DNA of 64,000 nt from Chitinophaga pinensis (GTDB lineage: Bacteria; Bacteroidota; Bacteroidia; UKL13-3): assembly GCA_945870425.1 (NCBI GenBank), contig CAMBSD010000018.1:1-64000 (forward strand), written 5' to 3'. Below the pieces are notes generated by a model. That model was given only the letters and a program-made list of their open reading frames with translations, ran no database searches and had not been told where the DNA came from. Shown here one piece after another: positions 1 through 10,446 of the stretch. Positions within the stretch are counted from its first letter, which is position 1, and every line of letters starts with the position of its first letter. The position numbers were made by a program, and so were the translations under genes.

Positions 1-1
1 A

Positions 2-493
2 GATGTAAATCCATTCCATACATTCCCTGCCTTTGATAGCAATTATGTGGTGTGTTTAACAGCCACAAACAAATGCGGAAGCTATACCTATTGCGATACT
101 GTTTGGATTGATAGCATGCATATAGGTGGTAGTTTTAAAGTAATAGCTACACGTAATCCTGTGCGCAGCCTAGGAACTCAAGATGCTTCGTCCCTCAGCA
201 TGACGAAGGCGAGCAATAACCATCAACCGACAACAAACAACTACCAACTAAGCAACTATCCAAATCCATTCGACCAGTCAACCATAATTGATTATGAGAT
301 TTGGCAAACATTTAGCAAAGCAGAATTGAGAATTACCAATGTTTTAGGTCAAGAAGTTTATATCCAAAAACTAAACAGACCTATGGACAAAGTTCAAATA
401 GATGGTTCTGCGCTGCATGATGGTTTGTATTACTATTCGCTAATAGTGGATGGTACAGTGAAACTAACCAAGACCATGAGTGTGATTAGATAA
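2..493 (+). CDS. C-terminal part of a T9SS-secreted protein with type A sorting domain (5' end outside window)
   Basis: The frame is open to the window edge (DVNPFHTFPAFDSNYVVCLTATNKCGS..., PKD-like). C-terminus NYPNPFDQSTIIDYEI...GLYYYSLIVDGTVKLTKTMSVIR matches a Por secretion tail. Confidence 0.85.
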   Translation, partial: DVNPFHTFPAFDSNYVVCLTATNKCGSYTYCDTVWIDSMHIGGSFKVIATRNPVRSLGTQDASSLSMTKASNNHQPTTNNYQLSNYPNPFDQSTIIDYEIWQTFSKAELRITNVLGQEVYIQKLNRPMDKVQIDGSALHDGLYYYSLIVDGTVKLTKTMSVIR

Positions 494-533
494 AATTGTA
501 GGGGGCGAATAAGTTTTTGCCCATTAAAAACAA

Positions 534-566
534 AAAATCCCGAAGCGTTCACTTCGGAATTTTTGT
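534..566. terminator. Bidirectional intrinsic terminator
   Basis: Stem ccgaag(cgttca)cttcgg flanked by A-rich and T-rich runs, just after the T9SS gene stop. Confidence 0.7.
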
Positions 567-596
567 TTTATTTAATTGAGTATGCTTTGGTAAATA

Positions 597-878
597 TTAG
601 GTTGTTAAAGGGGGTAATTCAACTTCAGGATTAGGTTCTACTTCTGTGGGTGTTTTATTATTATCCACTTCTAATAAACCAAAGTTGAAGTAACTATTAA
701 ACTGTTCGGTATTGTCAATAGATACCGCAGCTATTAACAACACAAGTTTGCTAAGTTGTATGGTTAAGATTTTGCGGCTGTATCTTATTGTTTTTAGTGA
801 AGTCGGATGTTTCAACCTGACTTCATTATGAGAACAATACTTTCGGGAAACAAATCCCAACATCTTGAAATGGAACAA
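597..878 (-). CDS. Hypothetical protein (uncertain)
   Basis: 93-aa ORF in a 725-nt gap, convergent with the T9SS gene across a bidirectional terminator. No family recognised. Confidence 0.25.
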   Translation of the reverse strand: MFHFKMLGFVSRKYCSHNEVRLKHPTSLKTIRYSRKILTIQLSKLVLLIAAVSIDNTEQFNSYFNFGLLEVDNNKTPTEVEPNPEVELPPLTT

Positions 879-1218
879 TTAAATTTTGAATTTAAACTTA
901 CTACTTTGGGAAAATGTAAATGGAGAAATCATATTAGTTTCCCTTGAACAAAAGGTTCCCAATTGAGCTAGGTTTTTCTGAGTTAATAATAAAAACAAAG
1001 GATAATATTTGTGAATTCTCACCAATATTATCTGATATTCCTTATACTTTTTAATTATTAACTGTTTTTCCTTCGATAATATGTCTTGATTTTCAGAAAA
1101 TTACTTTTGACCTGCACTATCTAATATTCAAAAGTAAAAAAAATGTTAAAAAACATATATCTACTAGTGTCAGACATTATTATATTGCAGCGTTTTTTAT
1201 AAAAAACCAATTGACACG

Positions 1219-2490
1219 ATGATTTTAAAAAACCTACTAAACAAAACATTTTTCGCGGCTGTATTGTTCATGTTTTCATTGAATGTATTTGCCTTAACCT
1301 CAAACAAAGCCACTACTTTAGTTGCTAAACCATCTTTTGAATTGAAATCATTGATGACAGAAATTAGAATGGATTTGCAAAATCCAACTCAATTAATTAC
1401 GGCTCAGGTTTCCCCAATGTCCGCAGGTGTTGATGCAACAAGCACTTCAGGTATTAATTGGTTGCTCATTATAGTTGCTATTTTATTGGTAGCTGTTATT
1501 GGAGTAGTATTCGATATCCTTGAGAAAACGGCTAAAATTCAAGGTAAAACGCTATTAAATTGGAGCAAAATCAATTCAATTCTATTAATTTTATTTTTAG
1601 TGTTGGGTTTAATCGCAACCGTTTGGGAGTTTTATGCTCACGGTAAATTAACATTGTTTGAACAAGGTTCTGCTTCAGAACATGGTGCTATTTACGATAA
1701 TATGTTTATGATAACTTTGGCATTAACAGGCGTTGTTTTTGTTATCACTCAAGTATTATTATTTTGGTATAGTGCAAAATATAAACATAATCCAAATAGG
1801 AAAGCTTTATATTACCCTGATAACCATAAGTTAGAATATATTTGGACCATTGTTCCAGCCATTGTACTTACTGTTTTAGTAGTGCGTGGTTTAATTACTT
1901 GGAATAAAATCATGTATCAAAAAGACGAAAAAGCCATCAATGTCGAAATTTTCGGATATCAATTTGGATGGAATGTTAGATATGCTGGTACTGATAACAA
2001 ATTAGGTTTTCATGATTTTAGAACAGTGGGTGTTATTAATCCTTTGGGTGTTGATACTACTGATGAAAAGGCCTTTGATGATGTTGTAACAAATGAGTTA
2101 CATTTACCAGTTGGTGTGCCTGTTCATTTTCATTTTAGAGCTAAGGATGTAATTCATGGTGCTTATTTCCCTCACTTTAGAGCTCAAATGAATGTAGTTC
2201 CGGGTTTACCAACACAATTAGAGTTTATACCAACAGTTACTACTGCTGATATGAGAGCAAAATTAAATCAACCGACTTTTGATTACGCTCTTTTGTGCAA
2301 TAAAATCTGTGGTTCAGCTCACTATAGAATGAAAATGAAAATTGTTATCGAGAGTCAAGCCGAATACGAAAAATGGATGAAAGAACAACCGGCTCTTGTC
2401 AATAAGGCAGCTGCTCCAAAAGTAGAAGAAGTTGCTACACCTACTGCAGACAGCAAGAAAAAGGATAAAAAAGAAGTAGCTTTAAATTAA
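1219..2490 (+). CDS. coxB: Cytochrome c oxidase subunit II
   Basis: CuA motif CNKICGSAHYRM; TM hairpin; Bacteroidota-type N-terminal signal/TM extension; followed by subunit I. Confidence 0.95.
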   Translation: MILKNLLNKTFFAAVLFMFSLNVFALTSNKATTLVAKPSFELKSLMTEIRMDLQNPTQLITAQVSPMSAGVDATSTSGINWLLIIVAILLVAVIGVVFDILEKTAKIQGKTLLNWSKINSILLILFLVLGLIATVWEFYAHGKLTLFEQGSASEHGAIYDNMFMITLALTGVVFVITQVLLFWYSAKYKHNPNRKALYYPDNHKLEYIWTIVPAIVLTVLVVRGLITWNKIMYQKDEKAINVEIFGYQFGWNVRYAGTDNKLGFHDFRTVGVINPLGVDTTDEKAFDDVVTNELHLPVGVPVHFHFRAKDVIHGAYFPHFRAQMNVVPGLPTQLEFIPTVTTADMRAKLNQPTFDYALLCNKICGSAHYRMKMKIVIESQAEYEKWMKEQPALVNKAAAPKVEEVATPTADSKKKDKKEVALN

Positions 2491-2524
2491 TTCATTAGTA
2501 AAAATAATTAAATAAAAGTTTTAT

Positions 2525-4438
2525 ATGAGTAACACACATGACAATCATGAAGCAGTAGGACACCACGATGAACATGCGCATCATGAAGAGAATTTTGTAA
2601 GCAAGTACATTTTCAGTATGGACCACAAGATGATTGCAAAACAGTTTTTAATAACTGGAATCATAATGGGAACCATCGGTATGTTAATGTCACTTGTTTT
2701 TCGTCTTCAACTTGCCTACCCAGATACAAAATTTGCTTTTTTTGAGTCGATTTTAGGTCATTGGGGAAAGGATGGAAAGCTTGATCCTAATTTTTATCTA
2801 GCATTAATAACAATTCATGGCACCATCATGGTGTTTTATGTTTTAACTGCTGGTTTGAGTGGCACTTTTTCTAATTTATTAATTCCACTTCAAGTTGGAG
2901 CAAGGGATATGGCATCACCTTTTATGAATATGCTTTCATATTGGTTTTTCTTTATTTCTTCTATTGTATTATTATGCTCATTATTTGTAGAGGGTGGGCC
3001 AGCTTCAGCAGGTTGGACAGTTTACCCGCCTTTGTCAGCTTTACCAAAAGCCATTCCAGGTTCAGGTGCAGGTATGACATTGTGGTTAGTGGCAATGGTA
3101 TTGTTTATAGTTTCTGCCTTGTTAGGAGGTATCAACTATATCACTACTGTATTGAACATGCGTACTAAAGGAATGAAAATGACAAGAATGCCTTTAACTA
3201 TATGGGCTTTCTTAATCACTGCTGTTTTAGGTTTGTTGTCATTTCCAGTATTATTAGGTGGTTCATTATTACTTGTATTTGATAGAAGTTTTGGAACTTC
3301 TTTCTATTTAAACGAAATTGTTGCTGAATTAGCTGGTGGTATTGAAAGAACGGGTGGTTCTCCAGTATTATTCCAACATTTATTTTGGTTCTTAGGTCAC
3401 CCAGAGGTTTATATTATTTTATTACCTGCTTTGGGTATCACTTCAGAAGTAATTGCTACTAACTCTCGTAAACCAATCTTTGGCTACAGAGCCATGATTA
3501 TTTCAATACTTGCCATCGCATTCCTTTCGTTTATTGTTTGGGGTCACCATATGTTTATGACTGGTATGAATCCATTCTTAGGTTCAGTATTTATGTTAGG
3601 AACCTTAATTATTGCTGTGCCTTCGGCAGTTAAAACCTTTAACTACCTAGCCACTCTTTGGAAAGGCAATATCAAACTTACCCCTGCTATGTTGTTTGCT
3701 ATTGGTTTGGTTTCATTCTTTATCTCTGGTGGTTTAACAGGTATATACTTAGGTAATGCTGCATTAGATATTAATTTGCATGATACATACTTTGTAGTTG
3801 CTCACTTCCATTTGGTAATGGGTAGTGCTGCTATTTTTGGTATGATGAGCGGTATTTACCATTGGTATCCAAAAATGTTTGGAACCATGATGAGTAAATC
3901 TCTAGGATATATTCACTTCTGGTTAACTTTCATTTCAGCTTATTGTGTATTTTTTCCAATGCACTTTATGGGTTTAGCTGGTGTACCTAGAAGATATTAT
4001 GCAAATACTGCCTATGATCAATTCAATGTGTTTATTGACATGAATCAATTTATCACCATTGCCGCCATTTTAGGTGGTATTGCACAATTGGTATTCTTGT
4101 TCAATTTCTTCTATAGTATAAGAAATGGAAAACGCTCACCAAAAAATCCTTGGGACTCAAATACATTGGAATGGACAGCCCCAGTTGAGCACTTACATGG
4201 CAACTGGCCAGGAGAAATTCCTCATGTATATCGTTGGCCATATGACTATAGCAAACCAGGTGAAGAAAGTGATTTTATTCCTCAAAACATACCAGATGAG
4301 TCTCAAAATGGAGATCCTATGGTAGAGCCAAAAGCTCCTGCTGTTCCTCACCATACTGAAGCCCCCCCTATGCAATCGCAAGTTAAAGAGGTTGTAATGT
4401 TTTCTGGCTTGAGAAGGTTGTTTGGTTTTGCAGGATAA
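2525..4438 (+). CDS. ctaD: Cytochrome c oxidase subunit I
   Basis: Heme-copper oxidase motifs (HLFWFLGHPEVYIILLPALGITSEV, WGHHMFMTGMNP, HDTYFVVAHFHLVMG). Confidence 0.97.
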   Translation: MSNTHDNHEAVGHHDEHAHHEENFVSKYIFSMDHKMIAKQFLITGIIMGTIGMLMSLVFRLQLAYPDTKFAFFESILGHWGKDGKLDPNFYLALITIHGTIMVFYVLTAGLSGTFSNLLIPLQVGARDMASPFMNMLSYWFFFISSIVLLCSLFVEGGPASAGWTVYPPLSALPKAIPGSGAGMTLWLVAMVLFIVSALLGGINYITTVLNMRTKGMKMTRMPLTIWAFLITAVLGLLSFPVLLGGSLLLVFDRSFGTSFYLNEIVAELAGGIERTGGSPVLFQHLFWFLGHPEVYIILLPALGITSEVIATNSRKPIFGYRAMIISILAIAFLSFIVWGHHMFMTGMNPFLGSVFMLGTLIIAVPSAVKTFNYLATLWKGNIKLTPAMLFAIGLVSFFISGGLTGIYLGNAALDINLHDTYFVVAHFHLVMGSAAIFGMMSGIYHWYPKMFGTMMSKSLGYIHFWLTFISAYCVFFPMHFMGLAGVPRRYYANTAYDQFNVFIDMNQFITIAAILGGIAQLVFLFNFFYSIRNGKRSPKNPWDSNTLEWTAPVEHLHGNWPGEIPHVYRWPYDYSKPGEESDFIPQNIPDESQNGDPMVEPKAPAVPHHTEAPPMQSQVKEVVMFSGLRRLFGFAG

Positions 4439-5411
4439 TTCATTGATAGAAGAAAAAAAATATGAGAGGCGGTTTAGAAAATTTGGTATAGCTACCATAG
4501 CCGCAGTGTTCTTTTTAATATTTGTCGGAGGACTGGTAAGAAGTACCGGAAGTGGAATGGGTTGTCCTGATTGGCCAAAATGTTTTGGACAATATGTACC
4601 GCCCACAAACATTTCTCAATTACCAATTGATTATAAAATACATTTCGCAGTAAATGGAAAAGAGATAGCTGATTTTGATGCTTTCAAAACATGGACTGAA
4701 TATGTCAATCGCTTGGTTGGAGTGGTTATTGGCATTTTGATTTTATTAACAATCGTTTTTGCCTACCCCTATCTTAAAACACAAAACAGAAAGATATTTT
4801 GGTTGAGTTTTTTAGCCTTTATTTTGGTAGGTTTTGAAGGTTGGATTGGATCAAAAGTTGTAGCTACTGATTTAGCTGTAAGTTTAATAAGCATTCACAT
4901 GTTATTGGCTTTGGCTATAGTAGGGTTGTTAATATACACCATCACAAGTTCCCAAAGTTTTGTAATTGAACAATTACAAGAAAACAAATGGATTAACCCC
5001 CTTTTGATTTTTGCTATTTTTGTTTCAATCGTCCAAATTATTAGCGGAACTCAAGTGAGAGAAATCGTTGATGAGGTAGCAAAGCGAATTGACAACAGAT
5101 TTCTATGGATAGAAGAATTAGGGTATGTGTTTAAATTTCATAGAAGTTGGTCTGTATTAAATTTACTTGTATCGATTGTATTAATGTTGCAATATAAAAA
5201 AGCCTTCGACAGAAATTCCTTAATATATAGATCAGGTTTAGCATTGATTCTGTTAATGGCTGTTCAGGCATTCACAGGAAAAGTACTTAGTCTTTTTGGT
5301 TTTCCAGGCTACTTACAAAGTGTTCATTTAACACTCGGTAGCCTAACAGCAGGATTACAGATGTTTATTTTTATCCTGGTGTTTTATAAAACTAAAAAAA
5401 ATATAGTTTAA
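4422..5411 (+). CDS. ctaA: Heme A synthase (COX15/CtaA family)
   Basis: GGLVRSTGSGMGCPDWPKCFG motif, multi-TM, overlaps the end of ctaD. Exact start uncertain (TTG in the ORF track). Confidence 0.93.
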   Translation: MVLQDNSLIEEKKYERRFRKFGIATIAAVFFLIFVGGLVRSTGSGMGCPDWPKCFGQYVPPTNISQLPIDYKIHFAVNGKEIADFDAFKTWTEYVNRLVGVVIGILILLTIVFAYPYLKTQNRKIFWLSFLAFILVGFEGWIGSKVVATDLAVSLISIHMLLALAIVGLLIYTITSSQSFVIEQLQENKWINPLLIFAIFVSIVQIISGTQVREIVDEVAKRIDNRFLWIEELGYVFKFHRSWSVLNLLVSIVLMLQYKKAFDRNSLIYRSGLALILLMAVQAFTGKVLSLFGFPGYLQSVHLTLGSLTAGLQMFIFILVFYKTKKNIV

Positions 5412-5465
5412 CAACTGTCCACATATGTGTATGGTTTTTAAACAAAAAAACAATAACAAAACAGA

Positions 5466-6368
5466 GTGAAAGAAACATTAGAAATAAACTTAGTAAAGTC
5501 AGAATCAATAAGTGCAAAGTTCAAAGACTATTTGTTATTGGTTAAGTTAAGACTTAGCCTTTTAGTTGTTTTTTCTTCAGTAGTTACTTATTTAACTGCT
5601 GCTATGGGTCATTCCATTAATTGGTTTGAGTTATCGATATTAGCGTTAGGTGGTTTTTTTGTTACGGGTTCTGCTAATGGTATCAATCAAATAATTGAGA
5701 AAGATTTTGATAAATTAATGCATAGAACGGCCAATCGACCATTGGCTACCAATAGAATCTCTATCGTGGAAGCAGCCGTTTTTTGTGCACTTTTGGGTAT
5801 AATAGGTATAGCGCTCATAGGGTTTTACTTAAATAAAACAAGTAGTTTGTTGGCCTTAGCTTCATTGCTATCATATGCTTTTATATATACCCCGCTAAAA
5901 AGGGTCTCTCCAATATCTGTATTGGTGGGTGCTTTCCCTGGAGCAGTGCCTGCCATGTTGGGTTGGGTTGCTTTCACAGGCACTATTGGTATTGAAGCTT
6001 TGGTGTTTTTTGGCATTCAATTTTTCTGGCAGTTCCCACATTTTTGGAGTGTAGCTTGGTTGCTTGATGATGATTACAAACGTGCTGGTTTTAAAATGCT
6101 TCCATCTACACCTGGTCGCGATAAAGGGACTGCTTTGCAAACATTGGCATTTACATTGGTATTAATACCTTTTGGAATGTTACCTGCGTATTTGGGATTT
6201 GCTGGCATAATTTCGACTATTATTGCTTTATCAGGAGGTATTTGGATGAGCTACAATGCCTATTTGTTGTTTAAATCGTGCGACATTGCATCCGCAAAGA
6301 GATTAATGTTTTCGGCATTTATTTATTTGCCTTTGGTGCAATTGGCATTTTGGTTAGATAAAATATAA
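5466..6368 (+). CDS. ctaB: Protoheme IX farnesyltransferase
   Basis: UbiA-family motif NGINQIIEKDFDKLMHRTANRPLATNRI; operon context. Start probably GTG at 5466. Confidence 0.95.
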   Translation: MKETLEINLVKSESISAKFKDYLLLVKLRLSLLVVFSSVVTYLTAAMGHSINWFELSILALGGFFVTGSANGINQIIEKDFDKLMHRTANRPLATNRISIVEAAVFCALLGIIGIALIGFYLNKTSSLLALASLLSYAFIYTPLKRVSPISVLVGAFPGAVPAMLGWVAFTGTIGIEALVFFGIQFFWQFPHFWSVAWLLDDDYKRAGFKMLPSTPGRDKGTALQTLAFTLVLIPFGMLPAYLGFAGIISTIIALSGGIWMSYNAYLLFKSCDIASAKRLMFSAFIYLPLVQLAFWLDKI

Positions 6369-6373
6369 AGGAA

Positions 6374-6964
6374 ATGAAAGCAGATATGATTAATGAATTA
6401 AGCAAAACGGACGAACGTGAAAATGATTTTATCAATCCGAAGAAATTTGGTTTGTGGTTGATTATTGTTGCAAGTGTTATGCTTTTTGCTGCTTTCACAA
6501 GTGCTTATATTGTTAGAAGGGGAGAAGGAAATTGGGAGTTATTTGATTTACCAGCTGTATTTGCGTATAATTTGATAACAATTATACTAAGCAGTATTTT
6601 CATGCAAATGGCGTTTGTTTTTGCTAGAAAGGATGAGATTTCTAAAACAAAATTAACATTACTATTAACTATGGTATTGGGAGTTGTGTTTTGCTTCATG
6701 CAATACCAAGGCTGGAAAGAGTTGGTCAAAAACAGCGTTTATTTGGTCGGTAATCCTTCTGGTTCATTTATTTATGTGATTTCAGGGGTGCATATGTTGC
6801 ACGTGATAGGTGGATTGGTATTTGTATCCATCATGTTATTACAAACATTCAGATACAAAGTTCACAAGAAGAGTATATTATATTTAAGCATGTGCACTAC
6901 CTATTGGCATTTCGTAGGTATTTTGTGGGCATATTTATTTATTTTCTTTAAAATGTACAGATAG
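6374..6964 (+). CDS. Cytochrome c oxidase subunit III (short paralog)
   Basis: Subunit III-like TM pattern, SGVHMLHVIGGLVFV, TTYWHFVGILWAYLFIFF. Confidence 0.9.
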   Translation: MKADMINELSKTDERENDFINPKKFGLWLIIVASVMLFAAFTSAYIVRRGEGNWELFDLPAVFAYNLITIILSSIFMQMAFVFARKDEISKTKLTLLLTMVLGVVFCFMQYQGWKELVKNSVYLVGNPSGSFIYVISGVHMLHVIGGLVFVSIMLLQTFRYKVHKKSILYLSMCTTYWHFVGILWAYLFIFFKMYR

Positions 6965-7003
6965 AATTTTATAATTGAAACATTAATTAAACAGAATATA
7001 AAA

Positions 7004-7759
7004 ATGGCAAACACTACTACACTCGAGGCCGAAAAAAAAATTACTTGGGGCGGAGGAAAATCTCCCTTCACGGTAAGTTATGGTAAACTAATGATGTGGA
7101 TTTTTTTACTTTCAGATGCGTTTTCATTCTCATCTTTGTTAGTTACTTACGGCTTTATTAGATTTACTTTTCCAGCTTCTGGAGCTAATGAAATAGTTAA
7201 ACCTTTGTCTCATACAGCCGAAAATTTTGTTGAGGCCATGAGAGAGGCTCATTTATTTTCACCTGAACATTGGCCATTACCTGAACTAGTTTTTAATCAT
7301 TTCCCTTTTTTGCATGGTTTGCATTTGCCCTTATTCTTTGTAAGTTTAATGACATTTGTGCTTATCTTTAGTTCTGTTACAATGGTATTGGCCGTTGAAG
7401 CTGGACATAGAAATGCTAAAAAGGAAGTTGCATTTTATATGCTTCTTACCATTTTTGGTGGTCTTGCCTTTTTAGGTTGCCAAGCTTGGGAATGGACACA
7501 ATTTATTACTGAAGGAGCTTCACTTCATGGTAATCCTTTTGGGCCAACAGCATTTGCAGCCCTATTTTTTATAGTGACAGGTTTCCATGGTTTCCACGTT
7601 TTCTCAGGTGTGGTGCTCAATTTTATTATTTATGTAAACGTTTTAGATGGTACCTACGAAAGACGTGGTCATTATGAGATGGTTGAAAAAGTGGGTTTAT
7701 ATTGGCACTTTGTAGATTTAGTTTGGGTGTTTGTATTCACATTCTTCTATTTGATTTAA
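7004..7759 (+). CDS. Cytochrome c oxidase subunit III
   Basis: FFIVTGFHGFHVFSGVVLNF and GLYWHFVDLVWVFVFTFFYL motifs. Confidence 0.93.
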   Translation: MANTTTLEAEKKITWGGGKSPFTVSYGKLMMWIFLLSDAFSFSSLLVTYGFIRFTFPASGANEIVKPLSHTAENFVEAMREAHLFSPEHWPLPELVFNHFPFLHGLHLPLFFVSLMTFVLIFSSVTMVLAVEAGHRNAKKEVAFYMLLTIFGGLAFLGCQAWEWTQFITEGASLHGNPFGPTAFAALFFIVTGFHGFHVFSGVVLNFIIYVNVLDGTYERRGHYEMVEKVGLYWHFVDLVWVFVFTFFYLI

Positions 7760-7797
7760 TTTTTATCATTTACACATAATTTATTCTAACAAATAAC

Positions 7798-8121
7798 ATG
7801 GAACATACAGAACATTTAGAACATACCGAGTCTCCAGCTGATATTAAAAAGCAAATTTGGAGGACATTTTGGATTTTATCATTTCTTACCGTTATTGATA
7901 TCGTATTGTATTTTGCATTGCTTTCTTATCATTCAATGTGGAAAAATACATTATTTATTCTACTAGGCGTTGTTAAAGCTTTTTATATCGTTGCCGTTTT
8001 TATGCATATGAAATTTGAGCGCAAGGCTTTGGCAGGTATAATTATACTTCCTTTTATGCTAGTGTTAGTCCTTATTTGGCTTGTACTTATTGAAGGAGGC
8101 TATACTTTTGATTTGAGATAA
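7798..8121 (+). CDS. Cytochrome c oxidase subunit IV family protein
   Basis: 107 aa, three TM segments, VKAFYIVAVFMHMKFE motif, operon context. Confidence 0.88.
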   Translation: MEHTEHLEHTESPADIKKQIWRTFWILSFLTVIDIVLYFALLSYHSMWKNTLFILLGVVKAFYIVAVFMHMKFERKALAGIIILPFMLVLVLIWLVLIEGGYTFDLR

Positions 8122-8128
8122 AAATCTA

Positions 8129-8776
8129 GTGAAAAAATCATTCTACATAGCAGCGGGGGTTATTTTAATCCCCGTTTTAGTTTATTTTCTTTTAAAAGCT
8201 GGAAACACTAGTTTTAAAAGACTTCCATATTTAGGTGAGAGAATTGCCCCTGACGGTATCAACCAAAAGGATACGATTTTTTATTCTATTCCTGATTTTG
8301 AGGTCACAGATCAAAAAGGCAAAAAATTAAACCATGCAAGTTTTCAAAACAAAATATTTGTGGCTAATTTCTTCTTTGCCTCTTGTCAGGAGGTTTGCCC
8401 TGCCATGAACAAAAAGTTGGCAGTTGTTTATGATAAATTTAAAGAATTTTCTGAAATCGAGTTTGTTTCATTCACAGTTGATCCTGAAAATGATAGTACT
8501 TCGGTATTATTTGAATATTCAAAAAAATATAATGCAGACCCAAAGATTTGGCATTTTGTAAATACCAATTTAGATGCTACTAGTAAAATAGGGCAAGGAT
8601 TTTTATTGCCAATTTCAAAAGAGGATAAAACAATTGACCATAGTCAGCAGTTAATTTTAATAGATAAAGAAAAACATATTAGAGGCGTTTACAATAGTTT
8701 CGATGAAGAAGATATGAAACGCTTAAATGACGAATTAAAAGTATTATTATATGAGTACCACCAACCTGGAAAGTAA
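8129..8776 (+). CDS. SCO1/SenC family copper chaperone
   Basis: FFFASCQEVCPAMNKKL (CxxxC) in a thioredoxin-like fold; operon context. Confidence 0.93.
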   Translation: MKKSFYIAAGVILIPVLVYFLLKAGNTSFKRLPYLGERIAPDGINQKDTIFYSIPDFEVTDQKGKKLNHASFQNKIFVANFFFASCQEVCPAMNKKLAVVYDKFKEFSEIEFVSFTVDPENDSTSVLFEYSKKYNADPKIWHFVNTNLDATSKIGQGFLLPISKEDKTIDHSQQLILIDKEKHIRGVYNSFDEEDMKRLNDELKVLLYEYHQPGK

Positions 8777-9347
8777 AGATAAATTAGTTCTAAAAGTTGT
8801 TATTGGTTTATCCCTTTTTGTTTTTTTTACAGTAGTAGTTCTAAATAAACAAATTTTACCAAAACCGAGTGCAATCCCATCATGGACTTATATACTACCT
8901 ATGATAAATGCTATTATTAATGGCACGTGTAGCATTCTTTTATTGGTCTCATTATATTTTATTAAAAGAAGAAATATTGAGATACACAAACAAATTAACC
9001 TAATTGCCTTTGTGCTTTCTAGTTTGTTTTTGGTATGTTATATCTTATACCATTGGTTATCTAAAGAAACTGTATACGGAGATATGGATCACGATGGTTT
9101 ATTGAGTGAAGCTGAATCACTAGCCGTTGCTTCATCCAAGTCTATTTACTATTTCATTCTTATTTCACATATTGTTTTAGCAGCTATAGTTCTTCCCTTG
9201 GTGTTATTATCATTTTATAGCGGTTTGCAACTTGATGTAGATAAGCACAAAAAATTAGTTCGTTATTCTTTTCCAATATGGCTCTATGTTACCATTACTG
9301 GTGTAGTGGTTTATATCATGATTAGTCCATTTTATCCGCTACAATAA
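8751..9347 (+). CDS. DUF420 domain-containing membrane protein
   Basis: Multi-TM, KINxxLNxxS-like PSWTYILPMINAIINGTCSILLLVSLYFIKRRNIEIHKQINL, downstream of SCO. Confidence 0.88.
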   Translation: MSTTNLESKDKLVLKVVIGLSLFVFFTVVVLNKQILPKPSAIPSWTYILPMINAIINGTCSILLLVSLYFIKRRNIEIHKQINLIAFVLSSLFLVCYILYHWLSKETVYGDMDHDGLLSEAESLAVASSKSIYYFILISHIVLAAIVLPLVLLSFYSGLQLDVDKHKKLVRYSFPIWLYVTITGVVVYIMISPFYPLQ

Positions 9348-9403
9348 TCAGTATTTTGTAACGATTTATTGGTAGCAATTTTGCTTTAGGCTTTTGTATA
9401 TTT

Positions 9404-10408
9404 GTGATTCATTTAATGAAAAAAGCAAAATTACTTCATTCAAAACCGATTAAGTGGCTATATAGAGTGACCCAAAAGATGGGTTTCCCTGGCAACAAAA
9501 ACTTAAGCATGTATGCCGTAATGGAGTTTTTTGTTAGAACCGTTTCAAAAAAAGATCTTCAGATGAGAAGCTCTGCGCTATCCTTCACCTTTTTTTTAGC
9601 ATTGTTTCCATCCGCTATTTTCTTTTTTACTTTAATTGCCTATTTGCCGGTAAAACAAGATCATGCTAAGATATTGTTTTTTATATCTGAAATGATGCCT
9701 AAAAGTGCTTATGAAACCATTAGTGAAACTCTTGAGGATATTCTGAAAACACAGAGAAGAGGATTACTTTCAATAGGTTTTTTTTCAGCATTATACTTTT
9801 CTACCAATGGCTTTCATTCATTAATGAATTCGCTCAATAAATACAGTGGAACCGAAGAGAACAGACCTTTTTGGAAGCAAAGACTTGTGGCTTTTGGTTT
9901 AACTTTTTTTGCATCGGTTTTAATTCTACTTTCTGTTTTGATGATAACAATAGGTAATATCACCATAAAGTGGCTTAGCAAAAATCATTGGTTGCCTAAT
10001 GGTGGCTCAGCCTTTGCTTTAAACACACTTAATTATTTGATTGTGGCACTCATCTGTTTTGCAATTGTTGGTGCTATATATTACTATGCCCCAGCAAAGC
10101 ATCGCATGTGGAAGTTCTTTTCAGCGGGAGCTATATTTGCATGTATTAGCATTTTGGTCACTACAACTGGTTTTTCATACTATGTTAATTATTTCAATAC
10201 CTACAACAAAGTATATGGTTCGATAGGTGTCCTAATTGTTATCATGATGCTTATCTACATCAATATGTATATTTTGCTTTTAGGTTATGAATTGAATGTT
10301 GCCATTGATTTGGCTGCCAAGCAAGAGAATAAAAACATTGCTCGCAGACAGAGACAAAACAAAATAATATTCCTCGATATACCCCATGACGAATCAAACA
10401 ATAATTAG
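9404..10408 (+). CDS. YihY/virulence factor BrkB family protein
   Basis: RSSALSFTFFLALFPSAIFFFTLIAYLP and YGSIGVLIVIMMLIYINMYILLLGYELN motifs. Confidence 0.9.
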   Translation: MIHLMKKAKLLHSKPIKWLYRVTQKMGFPGNKNLSMYAVMEFFVRTVSKKDLQMRSSALSFTFFLALFPSAIFFFTLIAYLPVKQDHAKILFFISEMMPKSAYETISETLEDILKTQRRGLLSIGFFSALYFSTNGFHSLMNSLNKYSGTEENRPFWKQRLVAFGLTFFASVLILLSVLMITIGNITIKWLSKNHWLPNGGSAFALNTLNYLIVALICFAIVGAIYYYAPAKHRMWKFFSAGAIFACISILVTTTGFSYYVNYFNTYNKVYGSIGVLIVIMMLIYINMYILLLGYELNVAIDLAAKQENKNIARRQRQNKIIFLDIPHDESNNN

Positions 10409-10446
10409 AAACTTTTATTACAAACGCTTGTTTATTTGTTAAGGTT

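Noticed and set aside
1219-9347. Cytochrome oxidase gene cluster with two subunit III genes as a novel system
   Set aside because: The order coxB-ctaD-ctaA-ctaB-coxIII-coxIII-coxIV-SCO-DUF420 is a known Bacteroidota arrangement.
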